A stretch of 64,000 nt of DNA from Shewanella inventionis (GTDB taxonomy: Bacteria; Pseudomonadota; Gammaproteobacteria; Enterobacterales; Shewanellaceae): positions 1 through 64,000 of the forward strand of contig NZ_BMII01000003.1 of assembly GCF_014641855.1 (NCBI RefSeq). Direction: 5' to 3'. The notes beneath the pieces were generated by a model that saw nothing but the letters and a program-made list of their open reading frames with translations, was not told the DNA's origin and made no database searches. A program made the position numbers and the translations under genes. Shown piece after piece: positions 28,424 to 37,450 of this stretch (position 1 is the stretch's first letter; each line of letters begins with the position of its first letter).

Positions 28424-29881
28424 ATGGAAATTCAAACACCAATCATCATTACTTTTATTGGATACCTGGCATTAATGATGGGCATAGGTTACTGGGCTTA
28501 TCGCAAAACTGACACGGTAGACGACTATATTCTTGGCGGAAGAAAAATGGGCCCCGCCGTAACAGCGCTCAGTGTCGGCGCTTCAGATATGTCAGGCTGG
28601 CTGCTATTAGGACTGCCGGGTGCCGTTTATTTAAGTGGACTGGGTGAGGCATGGATTGGTTTTGGCCTCATTTTTGGCGCGTGGTTAAACTGGTTATTTG
28701 TTGCCAAGCGCTTGCGTATTTACACCCAAATGGCAGATAACTCGCTCACACTACCAGACTTTTTCGAAAATCGCTTTAATGATAGCCATGGGTTATTAAG
28801 AGTCGTTTCGGCTGTGACCATTTTAGTGTTTTTCACCTTTTATGCCTCTTCTGGCATGGTGGGTGGTGCCATATTATTTGAAAAGGTATTTGGTCTAGAC
28901 TACACCACAGCTCTGGTCATTGGTTCGTTTATTATTGTTTCTTATACTTTTATTGGTGGTTTCTTTGCAGTAAGTTGGACCGACTTCTTTCAAGGCTGTT
29001 TAATGTTAATTGCCTTACTGATTGTGCCGGTTACCATATTTAGTCAACCTGACACTCAAATAGGATTTGAGCAAATCGACCCAGCAATGTTGTCATTTAT
29101 TAACGACGACACCACAGTATTAGGCCTAGTATCGCTTCTTGCGTGGGGCTTAGGATATTTTGGACAACCCCATATTTTGTCGCGTTTTATGGCTATAGGC
29201 GATCCAAAAGAGTTAGTGCTGTCTCGCCGAATAGCCATGAGTTGGATGGTGTTATCGTTAATTGGAGCACTGGCAACAGGGATTGCAGGCAGCTTATATT
29301 TTGCCGCAAATCCATTAGAAAACGCTGAAACGGTCTTTATTAATCTTGCTCACGTTGCATTTAACCCGTGGATTGGTGGCTTGCTGATTGCCGCTATTCT
29401 TTCAGCCATTATGAGCACTATTGACTCTCAACTACTGGTTTGCTCGAGTGTGATCACCGAAGACTTTTACCTTAAATGGTTACGCCCAAAAGCCACTGAT
29501 AAAGAACTCATGTTGGTTGGCAGAATAGGTGTTATCGCAATTGCTCTGGTGGCTGGCATTGTGGCGCTTAACCCAGAAAGCAGCGTCCTTGGCCTTGTAA
29601 GCTATGCGTGGGCAGGTTTTGGGGCAGCATTTGGACCCGTAATATTATTGTCGTTGTTTTGGCGTGGTTATAGTCGTAATGGTGCGGTATTAACCATTGT
29701 CGTAGGCGCTATAACGGTAGTGGTCTGGAAACAGCTTTCTGGTGGCATATTCGATTTATATGAAATTGTACCAGGTTTTGTATTGGCTACATTAGTCGGT
29801 ATTGTGGTGAGTAAACTATCCCCACCAGCCCCTAAAACCATTGCGGACTTTGACCGTTTTAATGATTCATTAAAGTCATAA
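28424..29881 (+). CDS. putP: Sodium/proline symporter PutP
   Basis: 485 residues with about 13 hydrophobic helices of the sodium:solute symporter family. Helix 2 (SVGASDMSGWLLLGLPGAVY) contains the sodium/substrate residues characteristic of PutP, and GLGYFGQPHILSRFMAI is the family signature in the middle of the protein. Takes up proline with sodium as a nutrient or osmolyte. It stands alone, with its own promoter region and downstream hairpin. No proline dehydrogenase gene is adjacent. Confidence 0.93.
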   Translation: MEIQTPIIITFIGYLALMMGIGYWAYRKTDTVDDYILGGRKMGPAVTALSVGASDMSGWLLLGLPGAVYLSGLGEAWIGFGLIFGAWLNWLFVAKRLRIYTQMADNSLTLPDFFENRFNDSHGLLRVVSAVTILVFFTFYASSGMVGGAILFEKVFGLDYTTALVIGSFIIVSYTFIGGFFAVSWTDFFQGCLMLIALLIVPVTIFSQPDTQIGFEQIDPAMLSFINDDTTVLGLVSLLAWGLGYFGQPHILSRFMAIGDPKELVLSRRIAMSWMVLSLIGALATGIAGSLYFAANPLENAETVFINLAHVAFNPWIGGLLIAAILSAIMSTIDSQLLVCSSVITEDFYLKWLRPKATDKELMLVGRIGVIAIALVAGIVALNPESSVLGLVSYAWAGFGAAFGPVILLSLFWRGYSRNGAVLTIVVGAITVVVWKQLSGGIFDLYEIVPGFVLATLVGIVVSKLSPPAPKTIADFDRFNDSLKS

Positions 29882-29902
29882 CCAACACTAGATAACACTA
29901 GG

Positions 29903-29931
29903 TAACACAACCATATCAATGAGGTTGTGTT
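29903..29931 (+). terminator. Hairpin after putP
   Basis: A 9-bp stem AACACAACC/GGTTGTGTT with a 10-nt loop; it lacks a long T-run, so termination is less certain. Confidence 0.5.
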
Positions 29932-30245
29932 ACCCTCCCACCATCTGTTCCGTCCAATTAAACTACCCCTTGATTTTTAACGTTTATTTTACATTCTATT
30001 TGCATGAATAAATTTTAATTAATTTATTTATTAAAAATGTGAGCAAGCCATATTTACATATACTGCTATGGTATCAACCACCTAGAACACCACAAAACCA
30101 AAATTAACCTAATATTAACAACAACTAACATCTGGTCGGAGTTGTTGGCAACATGGCACTTACCTAAGATGCCACAAACTTAACACCATAAGTGGTCCTA
30201 CAAGTTAACATTTGCAGGTCATGATAATAATAAATGGAAATAATA
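29932..30245 (+). promoter_or_regulatory. Long upstream region of the FadL-type gene
   Basis: About 310 bases without a gene, very AT-rich at 29980-30045. It holds the FadR-like site at 30130-30146 and an imperfect hairpin at 30154-30175 (TGGCACTTA...TAAGATGCCA). The leader is probably regulatory; no known riboswitch was recognised. Confidence 0.4.
30130..30146 (+). promoter_or_regulatory. FadR-like operator upstream of fadL
   Basis: ATCTGGTCGGAGTTGTT has a perfect left half (TGGTCNGA) and a degenerate right half of the FadR palindrome. It lies about 100 bases before the FadL-type start. Confidence 0.5.
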
Positions 30246-31529
30246 ATGAATAAGTTCAATAAGACTCTTCTTGCTTCAGCCGTGTTAATGGCCAGCGCTC
30301 AAGCATCTGCTGCGGGTTTTCAACTTAACAGCCAATCAGCGACCGGTATTGGTCGTGCTATGGCTGGCGATGCCGTCATTGCCGACAATGCATCTGTTTT
30401 ATCACGTAACCCAGCAGCCATGGCATTATTTGATAACACCTCATTATCTTTAGGTGCCGTTTACGCCGATATCGATGTGTCAGTTTCTGATGTCACTGGT
30501 TCATACGGTGGTCAGGATGTTGACTATGGCAGCGAACACGATGCTGCAGAGTCAAAAGTTATCCCAAATTTTTATTACATCAACCCAATTGATGATAAAT
30601 GGGCTTTTGGTGTTGCCGCATTTAGTAACTATGGAACAGGTACAGATTTAACCTCATTAGCAGACAGAACCCCTACCCTTGGGGGTAATGCCGTACCATT
30701 ACCAACCCCTGTCGATTTACTGGGTAATACTGAAGTAGTTACCATTAACCTAAACACCAGTGTTTCATACCGTATTAATGACCAATGGAGCCTTGGCTTA
30801 GGCCTTGATGCTGTTTATGGCAGTGGCACCTTAACTCGTACCACTGAAAATACTCAAATTGGTACTATTGTTGACGTAGAGGCCGACGGTTGGGCATTAG
30901 GCGGTATTGCTGGTGTAGTGTATGAAATGAATCAAGATAATCGTTTTGGCCTAAGCTATCGTTTAAGCCCAACATTAACCGCTAAAGGTGATGTGAATTA
31001 TGCTTATTCTGAATATAACGAAATTGATATCCCAATTGCCGACATTGCTCAATTTGCCGGGTTCCACCAGCTAACCAATGATTTTGCAGTGCATTACACC
31101 GCACAATGGACCAACTGGAGCAAGTTTGACAAAATCGAAGTCATTGATGGCGACAACGGTGCAGCACAAACTGATCTAAAAGAATATCATTGGAAAGATT
31201 CATGGTTTCTTAGCTTAGGCGCAACTTACAATCTAAGTGAAGATTGGACATTACGTGCAGGTATTGCCACTGACGAAGGTGTTGTTGATGAGCATTCTTC
31301 GCTGTCAATTCCTGATTCTGACCGTACTTGGTATACCGCAGGTGTAAGTTACGACCTCACCAACAAATCAAGCGTTGATTTTGGCATTGCTTTTGTTCGC
31401 GGTAAAGATGTTACAGTGTTAGAAAACAGTGCAATTTTGCCCATGGTTACGGGCTTAGACAGTGAAATATCAGCACAAACACGCTCAAATGCTGTGTATT
31501 ATTCAGTGCAATACAACTACAGTTTTTAA
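30246..31529 (+). CDS. fadL: Outer membrane long-chain fatty acid transporter, FadL family
   Basis: 427 residues from ATG 30246, which begins a clear signal peptide (KTLLASAVLMASAQASA). The mature N-terminus AGFQLNSQSATGIGRAMAGDAVIADNASVLSRNPAAMALF is the FadL hatch domain, including the NPA motif. A 14-strand beta-barrel with alternating aromatic residues follows, ending in the C-terminal Phe (YSVQYNYSF) needed for BAM insertion. It imports fatty acids or other hydrophobic compounds. An in-frame ATG at 30234 exists but would precede the signal peptide; GGA just upstream suits 30246. A FadR-like site upstream links it to fadIJ. Confidence 0.88.
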   Translation: MNKFNKTLLASAVLMASAQASAAGFQLNSQSATGIGRAMAGDAVIADNASVLSRNPAAMALFDNTSLSLGAVYADIDVSVSDVTGSYGGQDVDYGSEHDAAESKVIPNFYYINPIDDKWAFGVAAFSNYGTGTDLTSLADRTPTLGGNAVPLPTPVDLLGNTEVVTINLNTSVSYRINDQWSLGLGLDAVYGSGTLTRTTENTQIGTIVDVEADGWALGGIAGVVYEMNQDNRFGLSYRLSPTLTAKGDVNYAYSEYNEIDIPIADIAQFAGFHQLTNDFAVHYTAQWTNWSKFDKIEVIDGDNGAAQTDLKEYHWKDSWFLSLGATYNLSEDWTLRAGIATDEGVVDEHSSLSIPDSDRTWYTAGVSYDLTNKSSVDFGIAFVRGKDVTVLENSAILPMVTGLDSEISAQTRSNAVYYSVQYNYSF

Positions 31530-31604
31530 GCCAAAGATTAATTAAGAACACCCTTTAGAGCATCGCCTAAAGTAAGCCGTTCTGTTAACTCAAGCAATTT
31601 CAAC

Positions 31605-31640
31605 CAAGCCGCCTTTTACTTGTTAATGGGCGGTTTTTTT
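31605..31640 (+). terminator. Terminator after fadL
   Basis: A short CCGCC/GGCGG stem followed by a seven-T run (31634-31640). Confidence 0.7.
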
Positions 31641-31744
31641 ATATCTATTCGAGCTAATATATGAAATTTTTCTAATAAACCTATTGCGTAAAAAACCAAA
31701 GTTCATTAGAATTTTCTTATAGACTTTGTAAAGGTGGTATTATT

Positions 31745-32794
31745 ATGTCTCGGTTAATCAGCTCTTTCTCTCTCATCGCAATAATTTGCTCAATGAGTTA
31801 TTTCCCCGTAGGGTCATCTCAAGAGTTTGACACTTTGACGCTTCAATATGCAACTCACCTACAAACACGAGTTTTTGACGCAAAAGTTGAACCCATTAAA
31901 GCGGCAACGGTATCTGCGCAAACATCAGGTCGCATAATTAATATCCATTACGATGTTAATGATTTAGTGCCTCAAGGTGCGGCCCTGCTTGAAATAACCA
32001 ACAAAGAACAAGGGGCGAGCTTAGCAGGCGCTGAAGCTGAATTAGCAAAAGCACAAGCCGTTTACAGTGAGGCTCAAGCGCAATACATCCGCTATAAAGA
32101 ACTGTTTCCCAAAGGGGCTATTTCAAAAGGAGCTATGGATGAAGCAACCGCTGAAGCCAAAGCGGCAAAGCAAGCTGTTAGTGCCGCAAGAGCTCAACTG
32201 ATTAAAGCAAAAGAAAGCCTAAACTACACCATAGTCAGTGCTCCATTTAGCGGCCGTGTGACTCAACGCTTTGTTGAACAAGGCGAAACCATCTCTTACG
32301 GCCAAGCGCTGTTTTCGGGTTACGACACCGAGCAGCTTAGAGTGGTTTTTCAGGTGTCACAGCAAGATTTAGCATTTATCAGGCAACTTGACCTTATTCG
32401 CATTCAACTCGCAGATGGCCAAGAAATTACAGCAACTGACATCAACCCATATCACTTTGCTGACGCTCAAACTCATAGCCATACTGTTAGGGTAAACTTT
32501 GCCAACCCAAATAGCACCGCCCCCCTTGTTGGCCAGTGGGCCAAAGTCATGTTTGAGCAACCAAGCAAACCGACATTATTGGTGCCGATGTCTGCTATTC
32601 ATCGTGTTGGCGATCTCACCTCGGTATACCGTAAAAATGGCGACAAGCTTGTGCTTAACCAAGTACGCTTGGGGGTTGTAGATCACATCAATCTGCAAGC
32701 ACAAGTACTATCAGGATTAATGCCATCTGATGAAATTGTTATCGACGCTGCCCAATATTTAATACACAGCCGCGCCGCTAAAGCGAAGGAGTAA
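31745..32794 (+). CDS. RND efflux periplasmic adaptor (MFP) subunit
   Basis: 349 residues. A signal peptide is followed by a lipoyl half-motif (VEPIKAATVSAQTSGRIINIHYDVNDLVPQGAALLEI), a coiled-coil hairpin (about 92-155, AEAELAKAQAVYSEAQAQY), the second lipoyl half (VSAPFSGRVTQRFVEQGETI) and beta-barrel/MPr domains. No lipobox Cys is visible, so it is probably not lipidated. It links the RND pump downstream (3-base gap) to an outer membrane channel not encoded here. Confidence 0.92.
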   Translation: MSRLISSFSLIAIICSMSYFPVGSSQEFDTLTLQYATHLQTRVFDAKVEPIKAATVSAQTSGRIINIHYDVNDLVPQGAALLEITNKEQGASLAGAEAELAKAQAVYSEAQAQYIRYKELFPKGAISKGAMDEATAEAKAAKQAVSAARAQLIKAKESLNYTIVSAPFSGRVTQRFVEQGETISYGQALFSGYDTEQLRVVFQVSQQDLAFIRQLDLIRIQLADGQEITATDINPYHFADAQTHSHTVRVNFANPNSTAPLVGQWAKVMFEQPSKPTLLVPMSAIHRVGDLTSVYRKNGDKLVLNQVRLGVVDHINLQAQVLSGLMPSDEIVIDAAQYLIHSRAAKAKE

Positions 32795-32797
32795 TGT

Positions 32798-35700
32798 ATG
32801 TCTCCTGAAAAACGTTCAACTCGTTTAGGGATCTCTGGCCGTATAGCCAAAGCCTTTCAAAATAGCGCTATCACCCCGTTACTCGCCATTTTAGGCCTAT
32901 TACTCGGTATTTTTGCTGTCATCATTACCCCCAAAGAAGAAGAACCGCAAATTGATGTCACCTTTGCCGATGTGTTTATTCCTTACCCTGGTGCAACACC
33001 AACTGAAGTTGAGCACCAGGTGACACTGCCTGCTGAACAAATCATTTCTGAAATTAAAGGCATCGACACCCTGTATTCTTTTTCACAACCCGACGGTGCA
33101 TTGATTATTGCTATCTTTGAGGTGGGCGTTCCACGTGATGAAGCGGTAGTTAACCTTTATAACCAGCTGTATTCCAATCGCGATAAATTTAATTACGCTG
33201 CGGGAATTGGGGAGCCATTAATAAAACCCCGCGGTATTGATGATGTGCCCATTGTCGGATTAACCCTTTGGTCTGAAGATCCTAGCATGACAGCAGAGCA
33301 GCTAACCTCTGTGGCCTCTGTGATTGAAACCGAGCTTAAACGGATCCCCGGCACCCGAGAGATTTACAGTCAAGGGCAACATGAACTGGTATTAAATGTA
33401 CGTTTAGATCCAATCAAAATGAACAGTTACGGTGTCACCTTTACAGACATCAGCAGTGCACTTCAAGACAATAATCAAACCTCTGCACTTGGTTCTCTGA
33501 CGCAGTATAATCAAGAAGTTAAACTAAAAACAGGTGAGTTCTTACGTAATATTGATGACGTTAAAAACCTATTAATTAAAGTCAACACTGCCACCACCAC
33601 AGGCGCTGCAGGTGTAGTGTATTTATCTGACATAGCCGAGATTCAATTACAAAGTGACATTCCTAAACAAAATGTTTGGCATGTGAATCAACAAGGCAGT
33701 TACCCGGCTGTCACCATTGCTATTGGCAAGCAAGCTGGCCAAAATGCAGTGGATATTGCCAATGCGGTGCTTTCAAAAATAGATGCCGTCGACAATGTGT
33801 TGATCCCCGACAATGTTAACGTCGCGATATCGCGCAATTACGGTCAAACCGCAGGTGACAAGTCTAATACACTTATTTTTAAACTCATATTTGCCACCTG
33901 TGCCGTAGTGCTGTTAGTGCTGTTTACTATGGGAGTTCGTGAGTCTGCGGTCGTAGGTATCGCCATTATCATCACGCTTGCCATTACCTTATTTGCATCC
34001 TGGGCGTGGGGGTTTACGTTAAATCGAATATCATTATTTGCCCTCATCTTCTCAATTGGGATTTTGGTTGATGATGCGATTGTGGTGGTCGAAAACATTC
34101 ATCGCCATATGGCGCTTAGCAATAAACCCATGATTGAACTTATTCCACTTGCGGTTGATGAAGTGGGGGGGCCAACCATTTTAGCCACCTTTACCGTTAT
34201 TGCGGCATTGCTGCCAATGGCATTTGTGTCCGGACTCATGGGACCATATATGAGCCCTATTCCTATAAACGCCAGTATGGGAATGCTTATTTCACTGCTC
34301 ATTGCCTTTATTATGACACCATGGTTGAGTGGCCATTTACTCAAAGAGCATAAACATCACAGTAATAGCGAACCTTATACCGAATCAGAAACAGCATTGA
34401 CGCGCTTGTTCACCAAATTAATGAGCCCCTTTCTCATTGGTGAACATGCAGGTAAAGCACGCAAAGGCCTAGCACTTGGTATTATGTTGCTCATCGCATT
34501 CGCAGTAGCCTTGCCAGTATTTCAAGCGGTAGTGTTAAAAATGCTGCCATTTGATAATAAATCTGAGTTTCAGGTGATGGTTGATATGCCTGAAGGCACA
34601 CCTGTTGAACAAACCCAGCGAGTGTTACAAGATTTAAGTCAGTACCTAACAACCATTGAAGAAATCGAACACATTCAGCTTTATGCTGGCACTCATGCAC
34701 CGATGAATTTTAATGGTTTAGTACGGCATTACTTTTTACGCAGCAGCCAAGAGCTGGGCGACATTCAAGTTAATTTAGTTGATAAACAATACAGAGACCG
34801 TGACAGCCACACGATAGCGTCATCGGTACGGGAGCCATTACAAAACATCGCATTAAAATATAATGCCAATGTCAAAATAGTTGAAGTTCCCCCCGGGCCA
34901 CCGGTGTGGTCTCCTATTGTTGCTGAAGTCTATGCCCCCACCACTGCACAGCGAGAACAAGCAGCCAATGATTTATTGCAACGCTTTAAACAGACAGAAT
35001 ATGTTGTCGACATGGACATCTTCTTGCCAGCTCAGCAACAGCAATGGCAAGTGATAATCGATCGCAATAAAGCCCGTTTATTAGGCGTGTCCTATAGCAG
35101 TATTGTTCAAGCCATCAGTAGTGCAGTTAATGGTGATGACGCGAGTTACTTGCACCTTGAAAATCGTAAACACCCAACACCAATCCGCCTACAGGTGAAC
35201 GAAGCCGCCAAGGTAGATTTACTGCAAGTGTTGCAGTTACATTTAGCGAGCCAAAGCGGTGAGCATATTGCACTTAATGAGCTTGTGAATATAAAACAAC
35301 AAGCAATTAACGCAGCTATTGTTCACAAAAATATGGTGCCGATGATCATGGTAGTTGCAGATATGGCAGGCCCTACAGGCAGCCCACTGTATGGGATGTT
35401 TGATATGGTCAGTCAAATTAATCATGAAACAGAACAAGGTGAGCTTAAATACCCTATTGTTCAACGTTTTGTAGAACAACCAGATGGCTTAACCGACGTC
35501 GCTATTTTATGGGATGGCGAGTGGAAAATTACCTACGAAACCTTTAGGGACATGGGGATTGCCTATGCCGTGGGCATGATAGCCATTTACCTGCTCGTGG
35601 TCGGGCAATTTAAGTCTTATATTGTGCCCCTTATCATTATGGCACCCATTCCATTAACTGTGATTGGTGTTATGCCAGGACACGCACTACTAGGAGCGCA

Positions 35701-36037
35701 ATTTACAGCGCCATCAATGATAGGGATGATAGCTCTGGCAGGAATAATCGTGCGTAACTCAATATTACTGGTCGATTTTATAAATCAGCAAACGGCGGCA
35801 GGCGTTTCATTTGAACAGGCCGTGATCCACTCAGGAGCCGTTCGAGCAAAACCCATTATGCTAACGGCACTGGCTGCAATTATTGGTGCATTGTTTATTA
35901 TCGACGACCCTATTTTTAATGGGCTAGCAATAAGCTTAATTTTCGGGATTTTTATCTCAACCATTTTAACGCTTATCGTTATCCCCGTTCTTTATTTTTC
36001 AGTAATGAAATCAAAATTAACGACAAAAACAAACTAG
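32798..36037 (+). CDS. RND family efflux permease
   Basis: 1079 residues. First membrane helix about residues 22-42, two large periplasmic loops, and helices 2-6 and 8-12 in two clusters. Helix 4 contains FSIGILVDDAIVVVENIHRH, the proton-relay Asp pair of RND pumps. The N-terminal periplasmic sequence IDVTFADVFIPYPGATPTEVEHQVT is typical of the hydrophobic/amphiphilic or putative solvent exporters rather than heavy-metal pumps. The substrate is unknown. It is followed by a DUF2892 membrane protein and a periplasmic rhodanese in the same direction, suggesting a sulfur-related role. Confidence 0.93.
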   Translation: MSPEKRSTRLGISGRIAKAFQNSAITPLLAILGLLLGIFAVIITPKEEEPQIDVTFADVFIPYPGATPTEVEHQVTLPAEQIISEIKGIDTLYSFSQPDGALIIAIFEVGVPRDEAVVNLYNQLYSNRDKFNYAAGIGEPLIKPRGIDDVPIVGLTLWSEDPSMTAEQLTSVASVIETELKRIPGTREIYSQGQHELVLNVRLDPIKMNSYGVTFTDISSALQDNNQTSALGSLTQYNQEVKLKTGEFLRNIDDVKNLLIKVNTATTTGAAGVVYLSDIAEIQLQSDIPKQNVWHVNQQGSYPAVTIAIGKQAGQNAVDIANAVLSKIDAVDNVLIPDNVNVAISRNYGQTAGDKSNTLIFKLIFATCAVVLLVLFTMGVRESAVVGIAIIITLAITLFASWAWGFTLNRISLFALIFSIGILVDDAIVVVENIHRHMALSNKPMIELIPLAVDEVGGPTILATFTVIAALLPMAFVSGLMGPYMSPIPINASMGMLISLLIAFIMTPWLSGHLLKEHKHHSNSEPYTESETALTRLFTKLMSPFLIGEHAGKARKGLALGIMLLIAFAVALPVFQAVVLKMLPFDNKSEFQVMVDMPEGTPVEQTQRVLQDLSQYLTTIEEIEHIQLYAGTHAPMNFNGLVRHYFLRSSQELGDIQVNLVDKQYRDRDSHTIASSVREPLQNIALKYNANVKIVEVPPGPPVWSPIVAEVYAPTTAQREQAANDLLQRFKQTEYVVDMDIFLPAQQQQWQVIIDRNKARLLGVSYSSIVQAISSAVNGDDASYLHLENRKHPTPIRLQVNEAAKVDLLQVLQLHLASQSGEHIALNELVNIKQQAINAAIVHKNMVPMIMVVADMAGPTGSPLYGMFDMVSQINHETEQGELKYPIVQRFVEQPDGLTDVAILWDGEWKITYETFRDMGIAYAVGMIAIYLLVVGQFKSYIVPLIIMAPIPLTVIGVMPGHALLGAQFTAPSMIGMIALAGIIVRNSILLVDFINQQTAAGVSFEQAVIHSGAVRAKPIMLTALAAIIGALFIIDDPIFNGLAISLIFGIFISTILTLIVIPVLYFSVMKSKLTTKTN

Positions 36038-36082
36038 TTACTCATGCTAATTAACCGGGTGTTACACCCAAAGGAGCTCGAT

Positions 36083-36295
36083 ATGTCATTAGAAAGAAGT
36101 ATTATGGCCTTTGCAGGCTTTATGGTTTTATTGTCTTTAGTGCTTATGGCAACCGTTAGCCAACATTTTATCTGGCTTACTGTGTTTGTTGGCGCTAACC
36201 TATTACAAAGTGCCTTTACAGGTTTTTGCCCTGCTGCCATCATTATGAAAAAGATGGGTATTAAAACAGCAGCAGAAATTGCCCTAGGTAAATAA
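36083..36295 (+). CDS. DUF2892 (YgaP-type) inner membrane protein
   Basis: 70 residues with two membrane helices (MAFAGFMVLLSLVLMATV and FIWLTVFVGANLLQSAFTGF) followed by CPAAIIMKKMGIK. This is the membrane module of E. coli YgaP, where it is fused to a rhodanese domain. Here a separate rhodanese gene follows 30 bases later. Start ATG 36083 is preceded by AAAGGAG (about 36069-36075). The frame continues upstream to 36044 without another binding site. Probable role: anchoring or passing sulfane sulfur; inference from YgaP. Confidence 0.85.
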   Translation: MSLERSIMAFAGFMVLLSLVLMATVSQHFIWLTVFVGANLLQSAFTGFCPAAIIMKKMGIKTAAEIALGK

Positions 36296-36325
36296 CCGTA
36301 TTGGGTTAACAACAAGGAACACCTG

Positions 36326-36703
36326 TTGAAAAAATCTATGCTCAAAACAATCAAACCTATGTTGACCGTACTGCTATTGGTGTCGGGATGCCTAACAACA
36401 CCTTTGTTTGCGACAGAGCAACAAGGTTCTGTCGCATGGCAAAAAATTCACCAAAACGCCACATTAATTGACGTGCGTACAGCTGAAGAGTTTGCAGCAG
36501 GCCATATTGAAGGGGCGATTAATATTCCATTTGAAAATATCGTTACCGAGCTAGCCAAACTCAATATCGCTAAAAATACCGAAGTCGTGTTGTATTGTCG
36601 CAGTGGACGCCGAAGTGGCATTGCGCAAGATGCGTTAATCGAGCAAGGTTACACTGCAACCTATAATGCCGGTGGTTTTGATACATTAATGTCTACGCGT
36701 TAA
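36326..36703 (+). CDS. Exported single-domain rhodanese
   Basis: 125 residues. An N-terminal signal sequence contains LLLVSGC, a possible lipobox, and LFA-TEQ, a possible type I site. One rhodanese domain follows, with DVRTAEEFAAGHIEGAINIP and the active-site loop LYCRSGRRSG, carrying the persulfide-forming Cys. TTG 36326 is chosen because AAGGAA lies about 8 bases before it; ATG 36338 is the alternative. With the DUF2892 gene it looks like a split YgaP on the outer side of the membrane. Confidence 0.85.
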   Translation: MKKSMLKTIKPMLTVLLLVSGCLTTPLFATEQQGSVAWQKIHQNATLIDVRTAEEFAAGHIEGAINIPFENIVTELAKLNIAKNTEVVLYCRSGRRSGIAQDALIEQGYTATYNAGGFDTLMSTR

Positions 36704-36850
36704 CTAAATAGCCTTATACCCCTAATCAACCTGAATATGCATGTTGCTGATCTTCTTCAGGTTGATTGGGTTTATCATAAGGCCACTTTTAAACAGTAAG
36801 TTTCCTACCTCAACAATTTCTACAAAAAATAGCCCATCTCAAATAACAGT
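36704..36850. terminator. Intergenic stretch with hairpin after the rhodanese
   Basis: A 12-bp perfect stem AATCAACCTGAA (36724-36735)/TTCAGGTTGATT (36756-36767) with a 20-nt loop, followed by GGGTTTATC, lies in the first part. It is a probable terminator; the rest shows nothing. Confidence 0.5.
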
Positions 36851-37109
36851 AAATCTGGATAAACTCAAATTAAACAACACTCTACACTAATAAATTCGAT
36901 ATAAGCGCGATGTCACGTATAAATGCAATATAGTGAATGTAACGCTAAACCACTTATCATACCAATCAGTAAGAATGGGATCATTCTTACATCGCTTATA
37001 AAGGTCGTTAGGAATGTTGAAGGTAGAACAACGAGCTCGCTGCAATTTCTGCCTTATTTTAAGCGATTTCTCTTACGCTATCTCTGATCACTTATTTATC
37101 CAGATTTGG
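36851..37109. mobile_element. MITE-like element with perfect 13-bp terminal inverted repeats
   Basis: AAATCTGGATAAA at 36851-36863 and its exact reverse complement TTTATCCAGATTT at 37097-37109 bound a 259-bp noncoding segment. Inside is a perfect hairpin GTAAGAATG-GGAT-CATTCTTAC (36969-36990). No transposase frame is present. No target duplication is obvious. It may be a non-autonomous transposon or two nested repeats. Confidence 0.4.
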
Positions 37110-37450
37110 ATTAACCAACGCTAGAAAGCATAAAAAATTTAAATAAATATTTTCGCATATTTTGCACTTTAACCACTTTTTTTAGTAAAGCGCTTTCATC
37201 AAGCTCAATGTCTTTATACATAGCTATACCGCCTACTAATCTATCGCAACACATCAGAATATTTATTCACATATAACAAATTAAAAATCAAAATCAATCA
37301 ATTGCAACACGTTGGCAGCACCCCTATTTTGTTAACATTTTGTTTACATAATGTTATTTTTTGATTACATTTTGTCCCGTTAAGCAGAATAGCTTAACTG
37401 TAAACATAATTATAATGACCTATTTTTACCCTGATAACATGGAAGATAAA
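37110..37450 (+). promoter_or_regulatory. AT-rich upstream region of the subtilase gene
   Basis: About 340 bases, no gene seen. Long AT tracts at 37130-37180 and 37255-37375 should hold the promoter. The upstream frame from GTG/ATG near 37361 lacks a binding site and a signal peptide, so it is treated as leader. Confidence 0.35.

Noticed and set aside
37361..37450. Extended N-terminus of the subtilase
   Set aside because: The signal peptide begins at ATG 37451 with GGAAG upstream; the preceding codons have no binding site.
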